Assembly (NCBI RefSeq): GCF_002563955.1 | Contig: NZ_PDJE01000001.1 | Location: 1,488,001 to 1,552,000 of the forward strand | Direction of reading: 5' to 3' | DNA from: Paramicrobacterium agarici | GTDB taxonomy: Bacteria > Actinomycetota > Actinomycetes > Actinomycetales > Microbacteriaceae | Length of the DNA stretch: 64,000 bases | Shown: positions 26,472-35,041 of the stretch, piece by piece | How positions within the stretch are numbered: position 1 is the first letter of the stretch | How the letters are laid out: each line of letters starts with the position of its first letter | Made by a program: the position numbers and the translations under genes | Notes under the pieces: generated by a model | What the model saw: the letters and a program-made list of their open reading frames with translations, nothing else | The model's database searches: none | Told to the model about the DNA's origin: nothing

Positions 26472-26902
26472 TCGTGACCACGAGTGTGTCGGAGCGTCCG
26501 CTCGACGTGATTGAGCACATGGATGCTGTCGCGCACGACGCGCAGGGAGCAACGGCGCTGTTCGTGGGCACGGTGCGCGACAACGATCCCGACGCGAACG
26601 GACGCGTCGTGCGACTGGAGTACAGCGCGCACCCCGACGCCGAAGCGGTGCTGACAGAGCTGGCCGCGGCCGCGGATGCTGAGAGGCTGCGCCTCGCGGT
26701 GAGCCACCGCGTTGGAACATTGGGCATCGGTGACGCCGCGATCGTGTGTGCCGTGTCGAGCGTGCATCGCGCGGAGGCCTTCGACGTGTGCCGCGCGCTC
26801 GTTGAATCGGTGAAGGCCGAGCTTCCGGTCTGGAAGAAGCAGATCGAGGCGGACGGCAGCTATTCGTGGGTGGGCCTCGGCCGGCTCGGTTCTGCTCAGT
26901 AG
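26468..26902 (+). CDS. moaE: Molybdopterin synthase large subunit
   Basis: A 144-residue catalytic subunit that, with thiocarboxylated MoaD, turns cyclic pyranopterin monophosphate into molybdopterin. Recognisable motifs are ALFVGTVRDND, the HRVGTLGIGDAAIVCAVSS strand, HRAEAFDVCRALVE, and the active-site lysine region VKAELPVWKKQ. It is translationally coupled to mog. The partner MoaD is encoded separately at 34563-34802. Confidence 0.95.
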   Translation: MIVTTSVSERPLDVIEHMDAVAHDAQGATALFVGTVRDNDPDANGRVVRLEYSAHPDAEAVLTELAAAADAERLRLAVSHRVGTLGIGDAAIVCAVSSVHRAEAFDVCRALVESVKAELPVWKKQIEADGSYSWVGLGRLGSAQ

Positions 26903-26924
26903 CGAGGCCTACGACGACTGAATC

Positions 26925-27803
26925 CTACGACGACAGTGTGTCGGCGAGGCGCCGCGCCTGATCCGCGAGGTCGCGTGCCATCGTGGCGACGTCGCCCGTG
27001 GGTGTCTGCGCCGCGCGCGCCCCTGACCGCGGCTGAGCGGAGAGAGGCGCTTCCGTGGCGTCAGAGTTGGCGTCGACATCGAAGACGACGCGGTCGGCGC
27101 GGTGCCATGTGCAGAAGTACTCGATCGTCGTCCCGTTCTCGTCACAGCTGGTGCCCTCCAGAACGAGCAGGGGAGCGCCCGGTGACAGCGCGAGATCGTG
27201 AGCAAGGGTCTCTGACGCGGCGATAGCGCGCACTTGTCTGTGCCCGGCCGAGACCGGCACGCCGTAGCGCGTGCCGAGCGTCTCGTGGAGCGAAGCGTTC
27301 GTGAGATCGGCCGGTTCAAGGCCGGGAACGAGAGCCCGCGGAATCCAGGTGTGGATGATCGCGATCGCCTCGCCGTTGATGCTGCGTCGTCGAACGAGGG
27401 CGATCAGGTCGCTCGTGCCGAGTGCCTGTTCTGCTCGGGGGTCCGACGACCGCGCGAAATCGAGAACGTCGGTGGTGACGACATCGTCAGGAGTCGAGAT
27501 CTGCGACGACAGTCCCGACATTTTCTGAACGGCGCGGTGATGTTCGTGATGAGGCGCGACCACGCTTCCGCGCCCGCGCCCCCGCTGAATGAGGCCGTCG
27601 TTCGCCAGTGCAGACATGGCCTGCCGAACGACGGATCGGGATACTCCGAATCGCGCTTGAACGTCGGCTTCGGTCGGCAGTTGTGAGCCGGGAGGCAGGC
27701 TGCCTTCGGCAATGGCCTGCCGGATCACGGAGCTCAGCTGATGATGAAGGGGCCCGTCATTGCGCGCATCGACCGTGGACGGTGCGACACTGTCGATCCA
27801 CAT
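26925..27803 (-). CDS. GntR/HutC-type regulator of the acid-sugar operon
   Basis: A 292-residue regulator with an N-terminal winged helix (PLHHQLSSVIRQAIAEGSLPPGSQLPTEADVQARFGVSRSVVRQAMSALANDGLIQRGRGRGSVV, about residues 18-82) and a UTRA ligand domain, as in HutC-type GntR members. It also carries a roughly 40-residue C-terminal extension after the UTRA domain. AGAGGAG lies 5 bases before the ATG at 27803. It is the last gene of the permease/kinase/dehydrogenase operon, 46 bases after the dehydrogenase stop, and most likely autoregulates it with an acid-sugar or phosphorylated intermediate as effector. Confidence 0.88.
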   Translation of the reverse strand: MWIDSVAPSTVDARNDGPLHHQLSSVIRQAIAEGSLPPGSQLPTEADVQARFGVSRSVVRQAMSALANDGLIQRGRGRGSVVAPHHEHHRAVQKMSGLSSQISTPDDVVTTDVLDFARSSDPRAEQALGTSDLIALVRRRSINGEAIAIIHTWIPRALVPGLEPADLTNASLHETLGTRYGVPVSAGHRQVRAIAASETLAHDLALSPGAPLLVLEGTSCDENGTTIEYFCTWHRADRVVFDVDANSDATEAPLSAQPRSGARAAQTPTGDVATMARDLADQARRLADTLSS

Positions 27804-27849
27804 GACAGCTCCTCTCGGTCGTCAGCTTCCAGCGTACTGGCCGGTTCCG

Positions 27850-28875
27850 CTACATCGCCTGAGCTGCCTCCCACACGACGTCCCACTTCGGTGCGAGGTC
27901 CGCTGCCCGCTCGATCGACAGCACGAGACTGGCCTCGCGGGCAATCCCCTTGCCGGCGATGTCGAACGCGGTGCCATGATCAACCGAGACGCGCACGACG
28001 GGCAGGCCAACGGTGATGTTGACGCCGTCGTCGCCGTAGACGGCTTTGAAGGGGGCGTGACCCTGGTCGTGGTAGCAGGCGACAACGAGGTTGTATTTTC
28101 CCTTGACCGCGGCGGGAATCAGCGCGTCGCCGGGCAGCGGACCGACGGCGTTCAGCCCCTCTTCGCGAGCAGCTTCGACGGCAGGCGTGAGAATGTCGGC
28201 ATCCTCGTCACCAAAGAGCCGGTTCTCACCCGCGTGAGGATTGAGACCCGCGAGGCCGATGAGCTCGTCTGGCTTGCCCATGGACTCGGCGAATGCGCCC
28301 GCAAGTTTGAGGACGCTCAGCGTGCGGTCGAACGTGATGTTCTCAATGGCCTGCCGCATGGAGACGTGCGTCGTGAGGTGGAAGAAGTAGAGATCGCCCG
28401 CAGACAGAACGAGCGAGTAGTCCGTGACGCCGAACTCGTGCGCGAGGAGCTCCGTGTGCCCGGGAAAGTTGTGTCCGCCCGCGTGCATGGCCGCCTTGTT
28501 GAGCGGAGCCGTGACGATTCCCGCGACGTCGCCGTTCTTGGCCAGCCGGCACGCCTCGACGACAAAGCGGTACGATCCATCGCCGGCTGCAGCGCTGAGC
28601 TCGCCGACGGCAACGTGCTCAAGAGAGGGTCCGACCTGAATGACCTCAATCGTTCCCGGCGCGTTCTGGGCCTCCGCCGGGCTCGCGATCTGCCGAACGG
28701 CGGCCGCGTCGCCTCCAACGCTTTCAACGCCGCGCCTGACCGATGCCACATCGCCAATCACGATCGGAATGCACTTCTCACGAAGCTCGTCGTGCGCGAG
28801 CAGTGACTTTGCCGTGATCTCTGGGCCGATGCCGGCGACATCGCCCAGGGTGATTGCCAGTGCGGGTTTGGTCAT
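27850..28875 (-). CDS. pdxA2: PdxA2-type four-carbon acid-sugar phosphate dehydrogenase
   Basis: A 341-residue member of the PdxA family. N-terminal LGDVAGIGPEI and the metal-binding stretches GGHNFPGHTELLAHEFG and ACYHDQGHAPFK are family signatures, as is GLAGLNPHAGENRLFGDED. In biosynthesis PdxA oxidises 4-phosphohydroxythreonine for vitamin B6, but next to a DUF1537 kinase the PdxA2 subgroup oxidatively decarboxylates D-threonate or D-erythronate 4-phosphate to dihydroxyacetone phosphate. Actinobacteria usually make PLP by PdxST, which also favours the catabolic role. It overlaps the kinase gene (ATGA). Confidence 0.87.
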   Translation of the reverse strand: MTKPALAITLGDVAGIGPEITAKSLLAHDELREKCIPIVIGDVASVRRGVESVGGDAAAVRQIASPAEAQNAPGTIEVIQVGPSLEHVAVGELSAAAGDGSYRFVVEACRLAKNGDVAGIVTAPLNKAAMHAGGHNFPGHTELLAHEFGVTDYSLVLSAGDLYFFHLTTHVSMRQAIENITFDRTLSVLKLAGAFAESMGKPDELIGLAGLNPHAGENRLFGDEDADILTPAVEAAREEGLNAVGPLPGDALIPAAVKGKYNLVVACYHDQGHAPFKAVYGDDGVNITVGLPVVRVSVDHGTAFDIAGKGIAREASLVLSIERAADLAPKWDVVWEAAQAM

Positions 28876-30179
28876 AACGGTGTTCCTACGCTTTCGTTGT
28901 CGAGAAGTTCCGAGACGATGTCGGAGATGTCAGTGCGGGCCCCGAAGCCGCCGGCCTTCGTGACGACGGTGGCGCCGTTCGCCACGCCGCCCTCGATCGT
29001 TCCGATCGGCATGCCCTCGCGGATCGCCCGATGAATGTGCACGCGTTCGGTGCCGAGCGTCTCGAGCACGGCGCGCGCGCCCTCGCCGCCCATGAGCACG
29101 AGGCTCGCGCCAGGCTCGCCGGCGACCAGCGAGTGTGCGGCCTGGGCAAGACCGTCGGCGACGCGGCCGGATGCGTCTGAGCGCGACGACGCGAGTGTCT
29201 CCCGTCGCTCTGTTGGTGCTGCGATGACCGTGACCGGAGCCGTGCGGGCGCTGGCCGCCGACACCGCGTCGTGCCACTGCGAGCGAGCGCCGCTATTGAG
29301 GAGCTGTTGTAGCGACGGCCGGAGCACCACGACGTCGGACCGGGCGTCTGAGAGCGCGTCGACTTGCTCGAGCGTGACATCGTGAAGCGAACTGGCGACG
29401 AGCACCACACGCGATGCCTGCGCGCTCGGAGGAGTGGCTGCGACGAGGCCGTCGCCCCATGCGGCCGCCAGCGCCAGTGCGAGTCCCGCCGAGCCGACCG
29501 GAATCGCGCGATGTCCGAGAGAGGTGATGGCCTCGGCGAGCTCGGCGATGTCGGCTTCCGTCGAGGCGTCGACGGTGAGAACCGACGACGCGGCACTCGC
29601 AGCCTCGAGTGCGTCGCGCAGCGAGACGTTCGCGGAGCGCGCCACTCGAGTGCTGCCCGCAAGCAGATCAGCGATAGCGCTGGTCGCGACGGGCGTGACG
29701 GGGTCGCGGCCGATCGGCGTCTCGTGCACGGGCACGTTGTTGACGAGAAGGCGGCCGTCGACGACCGTTCGACCCATCGGCGGGTACGCCGAGCAGACGA
29801 CGGCGACGGCAGACGGATGCTTCTCGCGCCAGACGTCGAGAGCTCCGCTGATCTGATCCATGACCGTGCCGCGGAGCGTCGAGTCAATCTTGAGGAAGAG
29901 GTGCGAGGCGTGTCCTGCTCCAGCAGCGACAGCCTCTCGCGTGCGGCTGCGGGCCTCGGCGGAACCGAGTGCACGAGCATCCGTCACTCGTGCGGTGACC
30001 GAGCCCGGCTTGCCACCCGCCTCAGCGCGGGAGTCGAGGACCAGCTGTGTGTGCCAGCCGGCCCTCGCGAACTGCACGGCCGAATCCGTTGCGCCCGTCA
30101 GGTCATCGGCGACGATCATCGCCGAAGGCGCCTGGGAAGTCGACACGTCGTTCATTGTCCTCTCTGTGGGCTCCGTCAT
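28872..30179 (-). CDS. Four-carbon acid-sugar kinase (DUF1537 family)
   Basis: A 435-residue kinase of the DUF1537 family (DtnK/DenK/OtnK). The N-terminal domain begins IVADDLTGATDSAVQFARAG, holding the conserved aspartates, then KIDSTLRGTV; the C-terminal nucleotide-binding domain shows LMGGEGARAVLETLG and VTKAGGFGA. It should phosphorylate D-threonate, D-erythronate or a related C4 acid with ATP, feeding PdxA2. The ATG at 30179 overlaps the permease stop; an internal ATG at 30155 with AGAGAGG just before it is an alternative start. The long open frame beyond it overlaps the permease and is not coding. Confidence 0.88.
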   Translation of the reverse strand: MTEPTERTMNDVSTSQAPSAMIVADDLTGATDSAVQFARAGWHTQLVLDSRAEAGGKPGSVTARVTDARALGSAEARSRTREAVAAGAGHASHLFLKIDSTLRGTVMDQISGALDVWREKHPSAVAVVCSAYPPMGRTVVDGRLLVNNVPVHETPIGRDPVTPVATSAIADLLAGSTRVARSANVSLRDALEAASAASSVLTVDASTEADIAELAEAITSLGHRAIPVGSAGLALALAAAWGDGLVAATPPSAQASRVVLVASSLHDVTLEQVDALSDARSDVVVLRPSLQQLLNSGARSQWHDAVSAASARTAPVTVIAAPTERRETLASSRSDASGRVADGLAQAAHSLVAGEPGASLVLMGGEGARAVLETLGTERVHIHRAIREGMPIGTIEGGVANGATVVTKAGGFGARTDISDIVSELLDNESVGTPL

Positions 30180-31189
30180 TCGGCCGCGTGAACGGGTTCT
30201 GCTTCTGTGTCGAGTTCTGCCATTCCGCCCTGACGCTTGAGCACCCACGCCGCGAGGAGCGGCGCGAGAACCGCCGAGACGAGAACCGCGGAGGCAACCT
30301 GGGCCGTCGCGACCTCCATGTAGGGCTCGAACGCGGGGTCGGCGGCGGCGATGATCGCGGGAGTGGCGATCGCGTTGCCCGCTGTGGTCGCCGAGGCGAT
30401 GCCGATTCCCGATTGCTTGCCGCGGCGCAGGATCCAACGGTATCCAAAGTAGGCGAGCGTTCCCGTGATCAGGGTGGCGATGGCACCGACGAGCAGTCCA
30501 GAGAGGCCGCCGCTGACGACGTTGCCCAGGTTGATGCCGGTTCCGAGCGCGAAGGCGAAGAAGGGGATGACGATGTTCGGGATCGGGCGCATGATCTCGG
30601 TCCACCGTTCGTCGAGGTTGCCGACGATGACGCCCAGCAGGAGCGGAATGACCGCGGCGAGAAGGAGGGTGTAGGGGATGTCGGCGAGTCCTGCCGCTCC
30701 GAGGAACAGCATCGAGAAGAACGGTCCGTCGTTGATGGCCGACGCCATGTACGCGCCGCGGTCGCGGGCGTCGCCGTAGCGTCCCGTGAACGCGAGCCAG
30801 AGTCCGCCGTTGCTGTTGTCCATGGTGACGATCAGCGCCAGGATCGAGACGCCAAGGATGCCGTCGAGGCCGGTGAACTGGCCCAGAAGCACGACGAGCC
30901 CTGCCGGAATGAGTGACTTCGTCAGCAGGATCGTACCTGTCGTCGCGAGCACAGGGCCCGACGTCTTGAGGGTGATCTGCATTCCCGTCGCGAAGATGAG
31001 GATGCCGATGAGGGGGAGTGCGCTGTCGCGGAACAGCGCAGACGTGAAGTTTCCGAGATCGAGGAACGCGGGAAAGAAGGTTCCGACGATCGACCCGAGA
31101 ATGAGCGGAATGAGCATGAGCCCGCCGGGGATCTTGTTCATTCCGTCGAACAATGGAACGCGACTGGTGATGCGTGATTCGGCTGCCAT
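30176..31189 (-). CDS. KdgT-type acid-sugar permease
   Basis: A 337-residue transporter of the 2-keto-3-deoxygluconate permease family. About ten hydrophobic segments are visible, with family-like phrases GGLMLIPLILGSIVGTFFP, IFATGMQITLK, MDNSNGGLWLAFTG and FFAFALGTGINL. AGAGGAG precedes the ATG at 31189 by 7 bases. As first gene of the kinase/PdxA2/GntR operon it probably imports a four-carbon acid sugar (threonate or erythronate) by cation symport rather than KDG itself; that specificity is inferred from context. Confidence 0.88.
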   Translation of the reverse strand: MAAESRITSRVPLFDGMNKIPGGLMLIPLILGSIVGTFFPAFLDLGNFTSALFRDSALPLIGILIFATGMQITLKTSGPVLATTGTILLTKSLIPAGLVVLLGQFTGLDGILGVSILALIVTMDNSNGGLWLAFTGRYGDARDRGAYMASAINDGPFFSMLFLGAAGLADIPYTLLLAAVIPLLLGVIVGNLDERWTEIMRPIPNIVIPFFAFALGTGINLGNVVSGGLSGLLVGAIATLITGTLAYFGYRWILRRGKQSGIGIASATTAGNAIATPAIIAAADPAFEPYMEVATAQVASAVLVSAVLAPLLAAWVLKRQGGMAELDTEAEPVHAAE

Positions 31190-31233
31190 GGCGAATCTCC
31201 TCTGATAAAGGGGTGGGGCACTTGTAGGTACTC

Positions 31234-31261
31234 AGTGTACGTACATATGGACTGAATGCAA
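31234..31261 (-). promoter_or_regulatory. Promoter and palindromic operator of the acid-sugar operon
   Basis: On the minus strand TTGCAT (31261-31256) and TACACT (31239-31234) form a -35/-10 pair with a 16-base spacer. The perfect 10-bp palindrome TGTACGTACA (31236-31245) overlaps the -10 element. The size and symmetry suit the GntR-type regulator encoded at the end of the operon. Confidence 0.55.
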
Positions 31262-31351
31262 GTGCGTGTCCTAGCAGCATCCGTGTCATATTTCACGCTG
31301 TGCGCGTAACACTCGTGACAAAAAGTGGTTGTCGGTGCAAGTATTTATTTC

Positions 31352-32359
31352 ATGATCACTTCACTTCCCATTCTCGACATGTCACGCCTTGACGCCGGAG
31401 CCGACGAGGCAGCCGCCTTCCGCGACGAGCTGCGCGAGGTCACCCACGACGTCGGATTCTTCTACCTCGTGGGGCACGGCGTTCCGCAAGAGCTCATCGA
31501 CGAGGTCGTCGCGGTGTCTCGGCGGTTCTTCGACCTTCCCGCCGAGCAGAAGCTCGCGATCGAGAACGTGAATAGCCCGCAGTTTCGCGGGTACACACGT
31601 ATGGGCGGCGAGCTCACGGCGGGCGAGGTGGACTGGCGCGAGCAGATCGACGTGGGTCCCGAGCGTCCCGCGGCTGAGGACGGGAAAGAGGACTACTGGC
31701 GGCTCGAAGGACCGAACCAGTGGCCGGACGCCCTGCCCGAGCTGCAGAAGACGGTGACCGAGTGGACCGACCGCTTGAATGAGGTCGCGCTGCGACTGTT
31801 GCGCACGTGGGCGCTGTCGCTCGGCGCTCCCGAAAACGCCTTCGACGAGGCGTTTGCCCACGACCCGTTCTCGGTGCTCAAGATTGTGCGCTACCCGGGC
31901 GAATCAGACCCCGAGCCCAAGCAGGGCGTCGGCCACCACCGCGACGGGGGCGTGCTCACGCTGCTGCTCGTCGAAGAGGGAAAGGGCGGCCTGCAGGTCG
32001 AGCACGAGGGCGAATGGATTGACGCGCCCAGCGTTCCCGGTGCGTTCGTCGTGAACATCGGTGAGATGCTCGAGCTGGCGACCGGCGGTTACCTCAAGGC
32101 CACGCTTCACCGCGTGATCTCGCCGCTCAAGGGCACCGACCGCATTTCACTTCCGTTCTTCTTCAACCCGCACCTCGACACCCGAATGCCGCAGCTTGAG
32201 CTCAGCCCAGAGCTCGCGGCGAAGGCGCGTGGCCTGTCTGTCGACCCGACGAACAGCCCGATTCTCGAGACGTACGGAGACAACGCGCTGCGCTATCGGC
32301 TGCGTGCGCACCCGAACGTGGCGGAGGCGCACCACAGCGACCTGCTCGCTCGCGCGTAG
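31352..32359 (+). CDS. 2-oxoglutarate/Fe(II)-type oxygenase, isopenicillin-N-synthase-like
   Basis: A 335-residue non-heme iron oxygenase. The N-terminal DIOX_N-like domain includes THDVGFFYLVGHGVP and RRFFDLPAEQKLAI. The C-terminal jelly roll carries the metal triad H-x-D in GHHRDGGVLTLLL and the distal histidine in ATLHRVISP, with the co-substrate arginine/serine pair in RISLPFFFNP. The ATG at 31352 is the natural start; nine upstream codons are in a promoter-like AT-rich stretch. It is divergent from the acid-sugar permease. The substrate is unknown; relatives include desaturases, gibberellin-type and antibiotic-biosynthesis enzymes. Confidence 0.88.
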   Translation: MITSLPILDMSRLDAGADEAAAFRDELREVTHDVGFFYLVGHGVPQELIDEVVAVSRRFFDLPAEQKLAIENVNSPQFRGYTRMGGELTAGEVDWREQIDVGPERPAAEDGKEDYWRLEGPNQWPDALPELQKTVTEWTDRLNEVALRLLRTWALSLGAPENAFDEAFAHDPFSVLKIVRYPGESDPEPKQGVGHHRDGGVLTLLLVEEGKGGLQVEHEGEWIDAPSVPGAFVVNIGEMLELATGGYLKATLHRVISPLKGTDRISLPFFFNPHLDTRMPQLELSPELAAKARGLSVDPTNSPILETYGDNALRYRLRAHPNVAEAHHSDLLARA

Positions 32360-32386
32360 CCATCGATCAGCGACGCACAAAGTAGA

Positions 32387-32416
32387 AGGCGCGGGATGCC
32401 GGAGCATCCCGCGCCT
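32387..32416. terminator. Strong bidirectional terminator hairpin
   Basis: AGGCGCGGGATGC-cgga-GCATCCCGCGCCT is a perfect 13-bp stem with a 4-base loop between convergent genes (oxygenase and BCCT transporter), 27 and 15 bases from their stops. It can terminate transcription from both sides. Confidence 0.85.
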
Positions 32417-32431
32417 CGTTCGCGGATTGAC

Positions 32432-34372
32432 TTAATTTTCACGCCGTCGTCTCGGAGGCTTCTTCTCGGAGTTTTCCGCTGGCCTCTGAGAGCCATCTGC
32501 AGCGCCGGGGACGCGCGGCTTCTGAACGGGGCGTGACCGAGAAATGCGGTAGTCGATGCGGTCATCGATGTAGCTGCGAAGCTCGGGAATCTCAGGGATC
32601 GACTCCGTCATTCGTCCCGTGACGTGCGTGGTCACGCGATCAAGGCGCGCCAGCCGCTCCGCGTAATCCATCACGCGTCGTTCATATCGGAGACCGCGCA
32701 CCGTCGCAACGCACATGATCACGAGGATCACGCTGAACGGCAGCGCAGTGATCAGAGAGCCGGCCTGCAGCGATTCGAGTCCGCCGGCGATGAGCAGCGC
32801 AATTGCCACGGCACCCTCAAGCACCGCCCAGAGAATGCGTGACCACGTGGGCGGGTTTGGATGCCCGCCCGAGGCCAGCATGTCGACAACGAGTGAGCCC
32901 GAGTCCGAGGAGGTGATGAAGAAGATCGCAACAAGAAGAATGGCGATTACAGAGAGCACCTGGCCGAGGGGAAGCCCGCTGAGTACCTGGAACAACGACC
33001 CCTCCGCCGACACTTCGCCATCTTCGACGAGGTCCCCGGCGCCGAAGAACTGCCGAAACAATCCTGATCCGCCCAGAACCGAGAACCAGATCATTCCGAC
33101 AATGGTGGGGACGAGAAGGACTCCCGCGATGAACTGGCGAACGGTTCGGCCGCGCGAGATGCGGGCGATGAACACGCCGACGAATGGCGCCCAGGCGATC
33201 CACCAGCCCCAGTAGAAGATCGTCCACGACGCGAGCCATTCCTGGCCCTCGGCGCCTGTGTACGCGCCGACGTCAAACGTCATGCTGAGGACATTGGCCA
33301 AGTACACGCCGAGAGACTCGACAAGGTTGCGCAAGAGGAAGAGCGTTGGACCAAAGATCAGCATGGTGATCATGAGGAGGCCGGCAAGGCTCAGGTTGAT
33401 GTTCGACAGCCACTTGATACCTGCGCCGACCCCGCTGACGACCGACAGTGTCGCGAGGAACGTGATCACGATGATGAGAATGACCAGGACTGTTGTATTG
33501 ACCTCACCGATGACGCCGATCGCCTGCATTCCCGCGGAGATCTGCTGGACACCGAGGCCGAGTGATGTAGCGATACCGAAGACCGTGCCGAAGATCGCCA
33601 GGATGTCGATGACGTCGCCCGGCCACGATTTCACCTTGTCGCCGAAGAGCGGCTCGAGGGCCCATCTGATGGACACCGGGCGGCCGCGACGGTGGATGGC
33701 GTAGGCCAGCGCGAGGCCGATGACCGCGTAGACAGCCCACGGGTGCAGGCCCCAATGCACAAACGTCTGTGCCATGGCAAGACCAGTGATATCGCTCTGA
33801 TCGCCGTCCCAGCCCGGCTTCGGAGAGACCGTCGCGTAGGTGAGTGGCTCGCCGACTCCGTAGAACACCAGACCGATGCCCATTCCCGCCGCAAAGAGCA
33901 TGGCGAACCATGAAAGAACGCCGAATTCGGGCTCGTCATCTTCCCGGCCAAGCTTGACCGCGCCGAGACGAGAGAATGCGAGCACGATCATGAAGGCGAC
34001 AAACCCGCCAATCACGAGCATGTAGTACCAGCCGACGTTCTCGACGATCCACCCTTGAACATTGCTGAATACGTCAGCGGTGCCCGCCGGGAAAGCGATG
34101 GCGAGAACAACGACGGCAAGGATGATGATGAGCGCTGGCCAGAACACTCGAGGGGCGATGAGCCCTTTGCCCAGTCGCACTCCCTGCCGTTTCAGTTTGG
34201 CCGTGATCTCGTCGTCGGAGTCGTTCTCGGCGATATGCATGTGCGTGGGGACCGGCGTTACAGCCAGGTTGACCTCCGGGGCTCCGGGGAGGGTCGGGGT
34301 GCTCGCCTCAGTGGCCGATTCTGGTGGTGTCGTTCCTTCGTCAGCTTCGGGCGAGTCGTTGTCTGCGCTCAT
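32432..34372 (-). CDS. BCCT-family compatible-solute transporter
   Basis: A 646-residue betaine/carnitine/choline transporter with about 12 membrane segments. The glycine motif AAGMGIGLVFYG (TM3) and the aromatic WTIFYWGWWIAWAPFVGVFIARISRGRTVRQF (TM8 and following loop) are the family signatures; GMGIG indicates Na+-coupled members such as BetP. The acidic N-terminal ~65 residues and the basic C-terminal tail of ~70 residues (ending KKPPRRRREN) resemble the osmosensing tails of BetP. Glycine betaine, ectoine or proline are likely substrates. It stands alone, ending at a strong terminator. Confidence 0.93.
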   Translation of the reverse strand: MSADNDSPEADEGTTPPESATEASTPTLPGAPEVNLAVTPVPTHMHIAENDSDDEITAKLKRQGVRLGKGLIAPRVFWPALIIILAVVVLAIAFPAGTADVFSNVQGWIVENVGWYYMLVIGGFVAFMIVLAFSRLGAVKLGREDDEPEFGVLSWFAMLFAAGMGIGLVFYGVGEPLTYATVSPKPGWDGDQSDITGLAMAQTFVHWGLHPWAVYAVIGLALAYAIHRRGRPVSIRWALEPLFGDKVKSWPGDVIDILAIFGTVFGIATSLGLGVQQISAGMQAIGVIGEVNTTVLVILIIVITFLATLSVVSGVGAGIKWLSNINLSLAGLLMITMLIFGPTLFLLRNLVESLGVYLANVLSMTFDVGAYTGAEGQEWLASWTIFYWGWWIAWAPFVGVFIARISRGRTVRQFIAGVLLVPTIVGMIWFSVLGGSGLFRQFFGAGDLVEDGEVSAEGSLFQVLSGLPLGQVLSVIAILLVAIFFITSSDSGSLVVDMLASGGHPNPPTWSRILWAVLEGAVAIALLIAGGLESLQAGSLITALPFSVILVIMCVATVRGLRYERRVMDYAERLARLDRVTTHVTGRMTESIPEIPELRSYIDDRIDYRISRSRPVQKPRVPGAADGSQRPAENSEKKPPRRRREN

Positions 34373-34481
34373 TGTCTTCCGTTCCGTCGATTTCGACTAG
34401 CGGGTATTCATCCTGGTGCCCGAGCCGCGGAGATTCAACCGGGTTGCGCGCGGCGAGCAATCCGAATGTCGATTCTTCGCT

Positions 34482-34500
34482 CTCGCGTTGCCGGCGCGAG
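34482..34500 (-). terminator. Possible hairpin downstream of moaD
   Basis: CTCGCG-ttgccgg-CGCGAG is a 6-bp stem 63 bases past the moaD stop (read leftward), in the 190-base gap before the BCCT gene. No T-run follows; weak candidate. Nothing else was recognised in that gap apart from the BCCT promoter region. Confidence 0.3.
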
Positions 34501-34562
34501 TGCCGTGTCTGTACGCGTTACTGTGCCTGCGTGTGATGGCGGAGTATTGCAGCCCCCGTCGA

Positions 34563-34802
34563 TCACCCGCCGGCGAAGGGTGGCAGAACGTCGACCGTTG
34601 CGGCATCCGGAATCGCCGCATCGTCGCCGAGCCGCGATCCGTTCACCATGAGCGAGCAGCGCTCGAGAACGCCGGCGAACTCGGGGCCGTGCGCGTCAGC
34701 GAGGTGCTGCTTGAGTGCACCCACCGTCGTTGCAGTGTCGAGCTGTGCCTCGTCGCGGCCTGCAGCATCCGCCGCCCCGGCAAAGTAGCGAACACGAATC
34801 AC
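34563..34802 (-). CDS. moaD: Molybdopterin synthase small subunit (sulfur carrier)
   Basis: A 79-residue beta-grasp protein ending in the essential Gly-Gly (PPFAGG) that is adenylylated by MoeB and converted to a thiocarboxylate, then donates sulfur in the MoaE reaction. The strand MIRVRYFAGAADAAG and LMVNGSRLGDDAAIPDAATVDVLPP match the ThiS/MoaD fold. It overlaps the DUF6457 gene by four bases. It is the last gene of the mobA transcription unit. Confidence 0.92.
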   Translation of the reverse strand: MIRVRYFAGAADAAGRDEAQLDTATTVGALKQHLADAHGPEFAGVLERCSLMVNGSRLGDDAAIPDAATVDVLPPFAGG

Positions 34803-35041
34803 GCCGTCCTCCGTTCGACGAGTGACTGGGCCGTCGCGATCGCGGCGTCGATGTCGGTTCCGCGAGCCGTGGCCATGCCGACGAGAAAGGTCGTGAGCGG
34901 GCCGGCCGGGCGCGTGACGCCGTGAGCGACGTCGCGCGTGAGATCAAGCAGTGCACCCGTGGGCACCTCGGTCACGTCGATGCCGAGCTCTGATGCCAGC
35001 TCGGCGACCCAGGTGTCGAGCTCCTCGGGTGTGTCAGCCAT
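34799..35041 (-). CDS. DUF6457 small protein linked to molybdenum cofactor genes
   Basis: An 80-residue acidic helical protein (MADTPEELDTWVAELASELG, then a GPLTTFLVGMATARG segment). Proteins of this type occur next to, or fused to, MobA in actinobacteria, so a role in cofactor maturation is plausible but unproven. It overlaps mobA by eight bases and moaD by four, so the three are probably translated together. The frame is open upstream inside mobA, but the ATG at 35041 gives the family length. Confidence 0.75.
   Translation of the reverse strand: MADTPEELDTWVAELASELGIDVTEVPTGALLDLTRDVAHGVTRPAGPLTTFLVGMATARGTDIDAAIATAQSLVERRTA

Noticed and set aside
27850..28875. Vitamin B6 biosynthetic pdxA
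   Set aside because: Coupling to a DUF1537 kinase, permease and GntR gene points to catabolic PdxA2.
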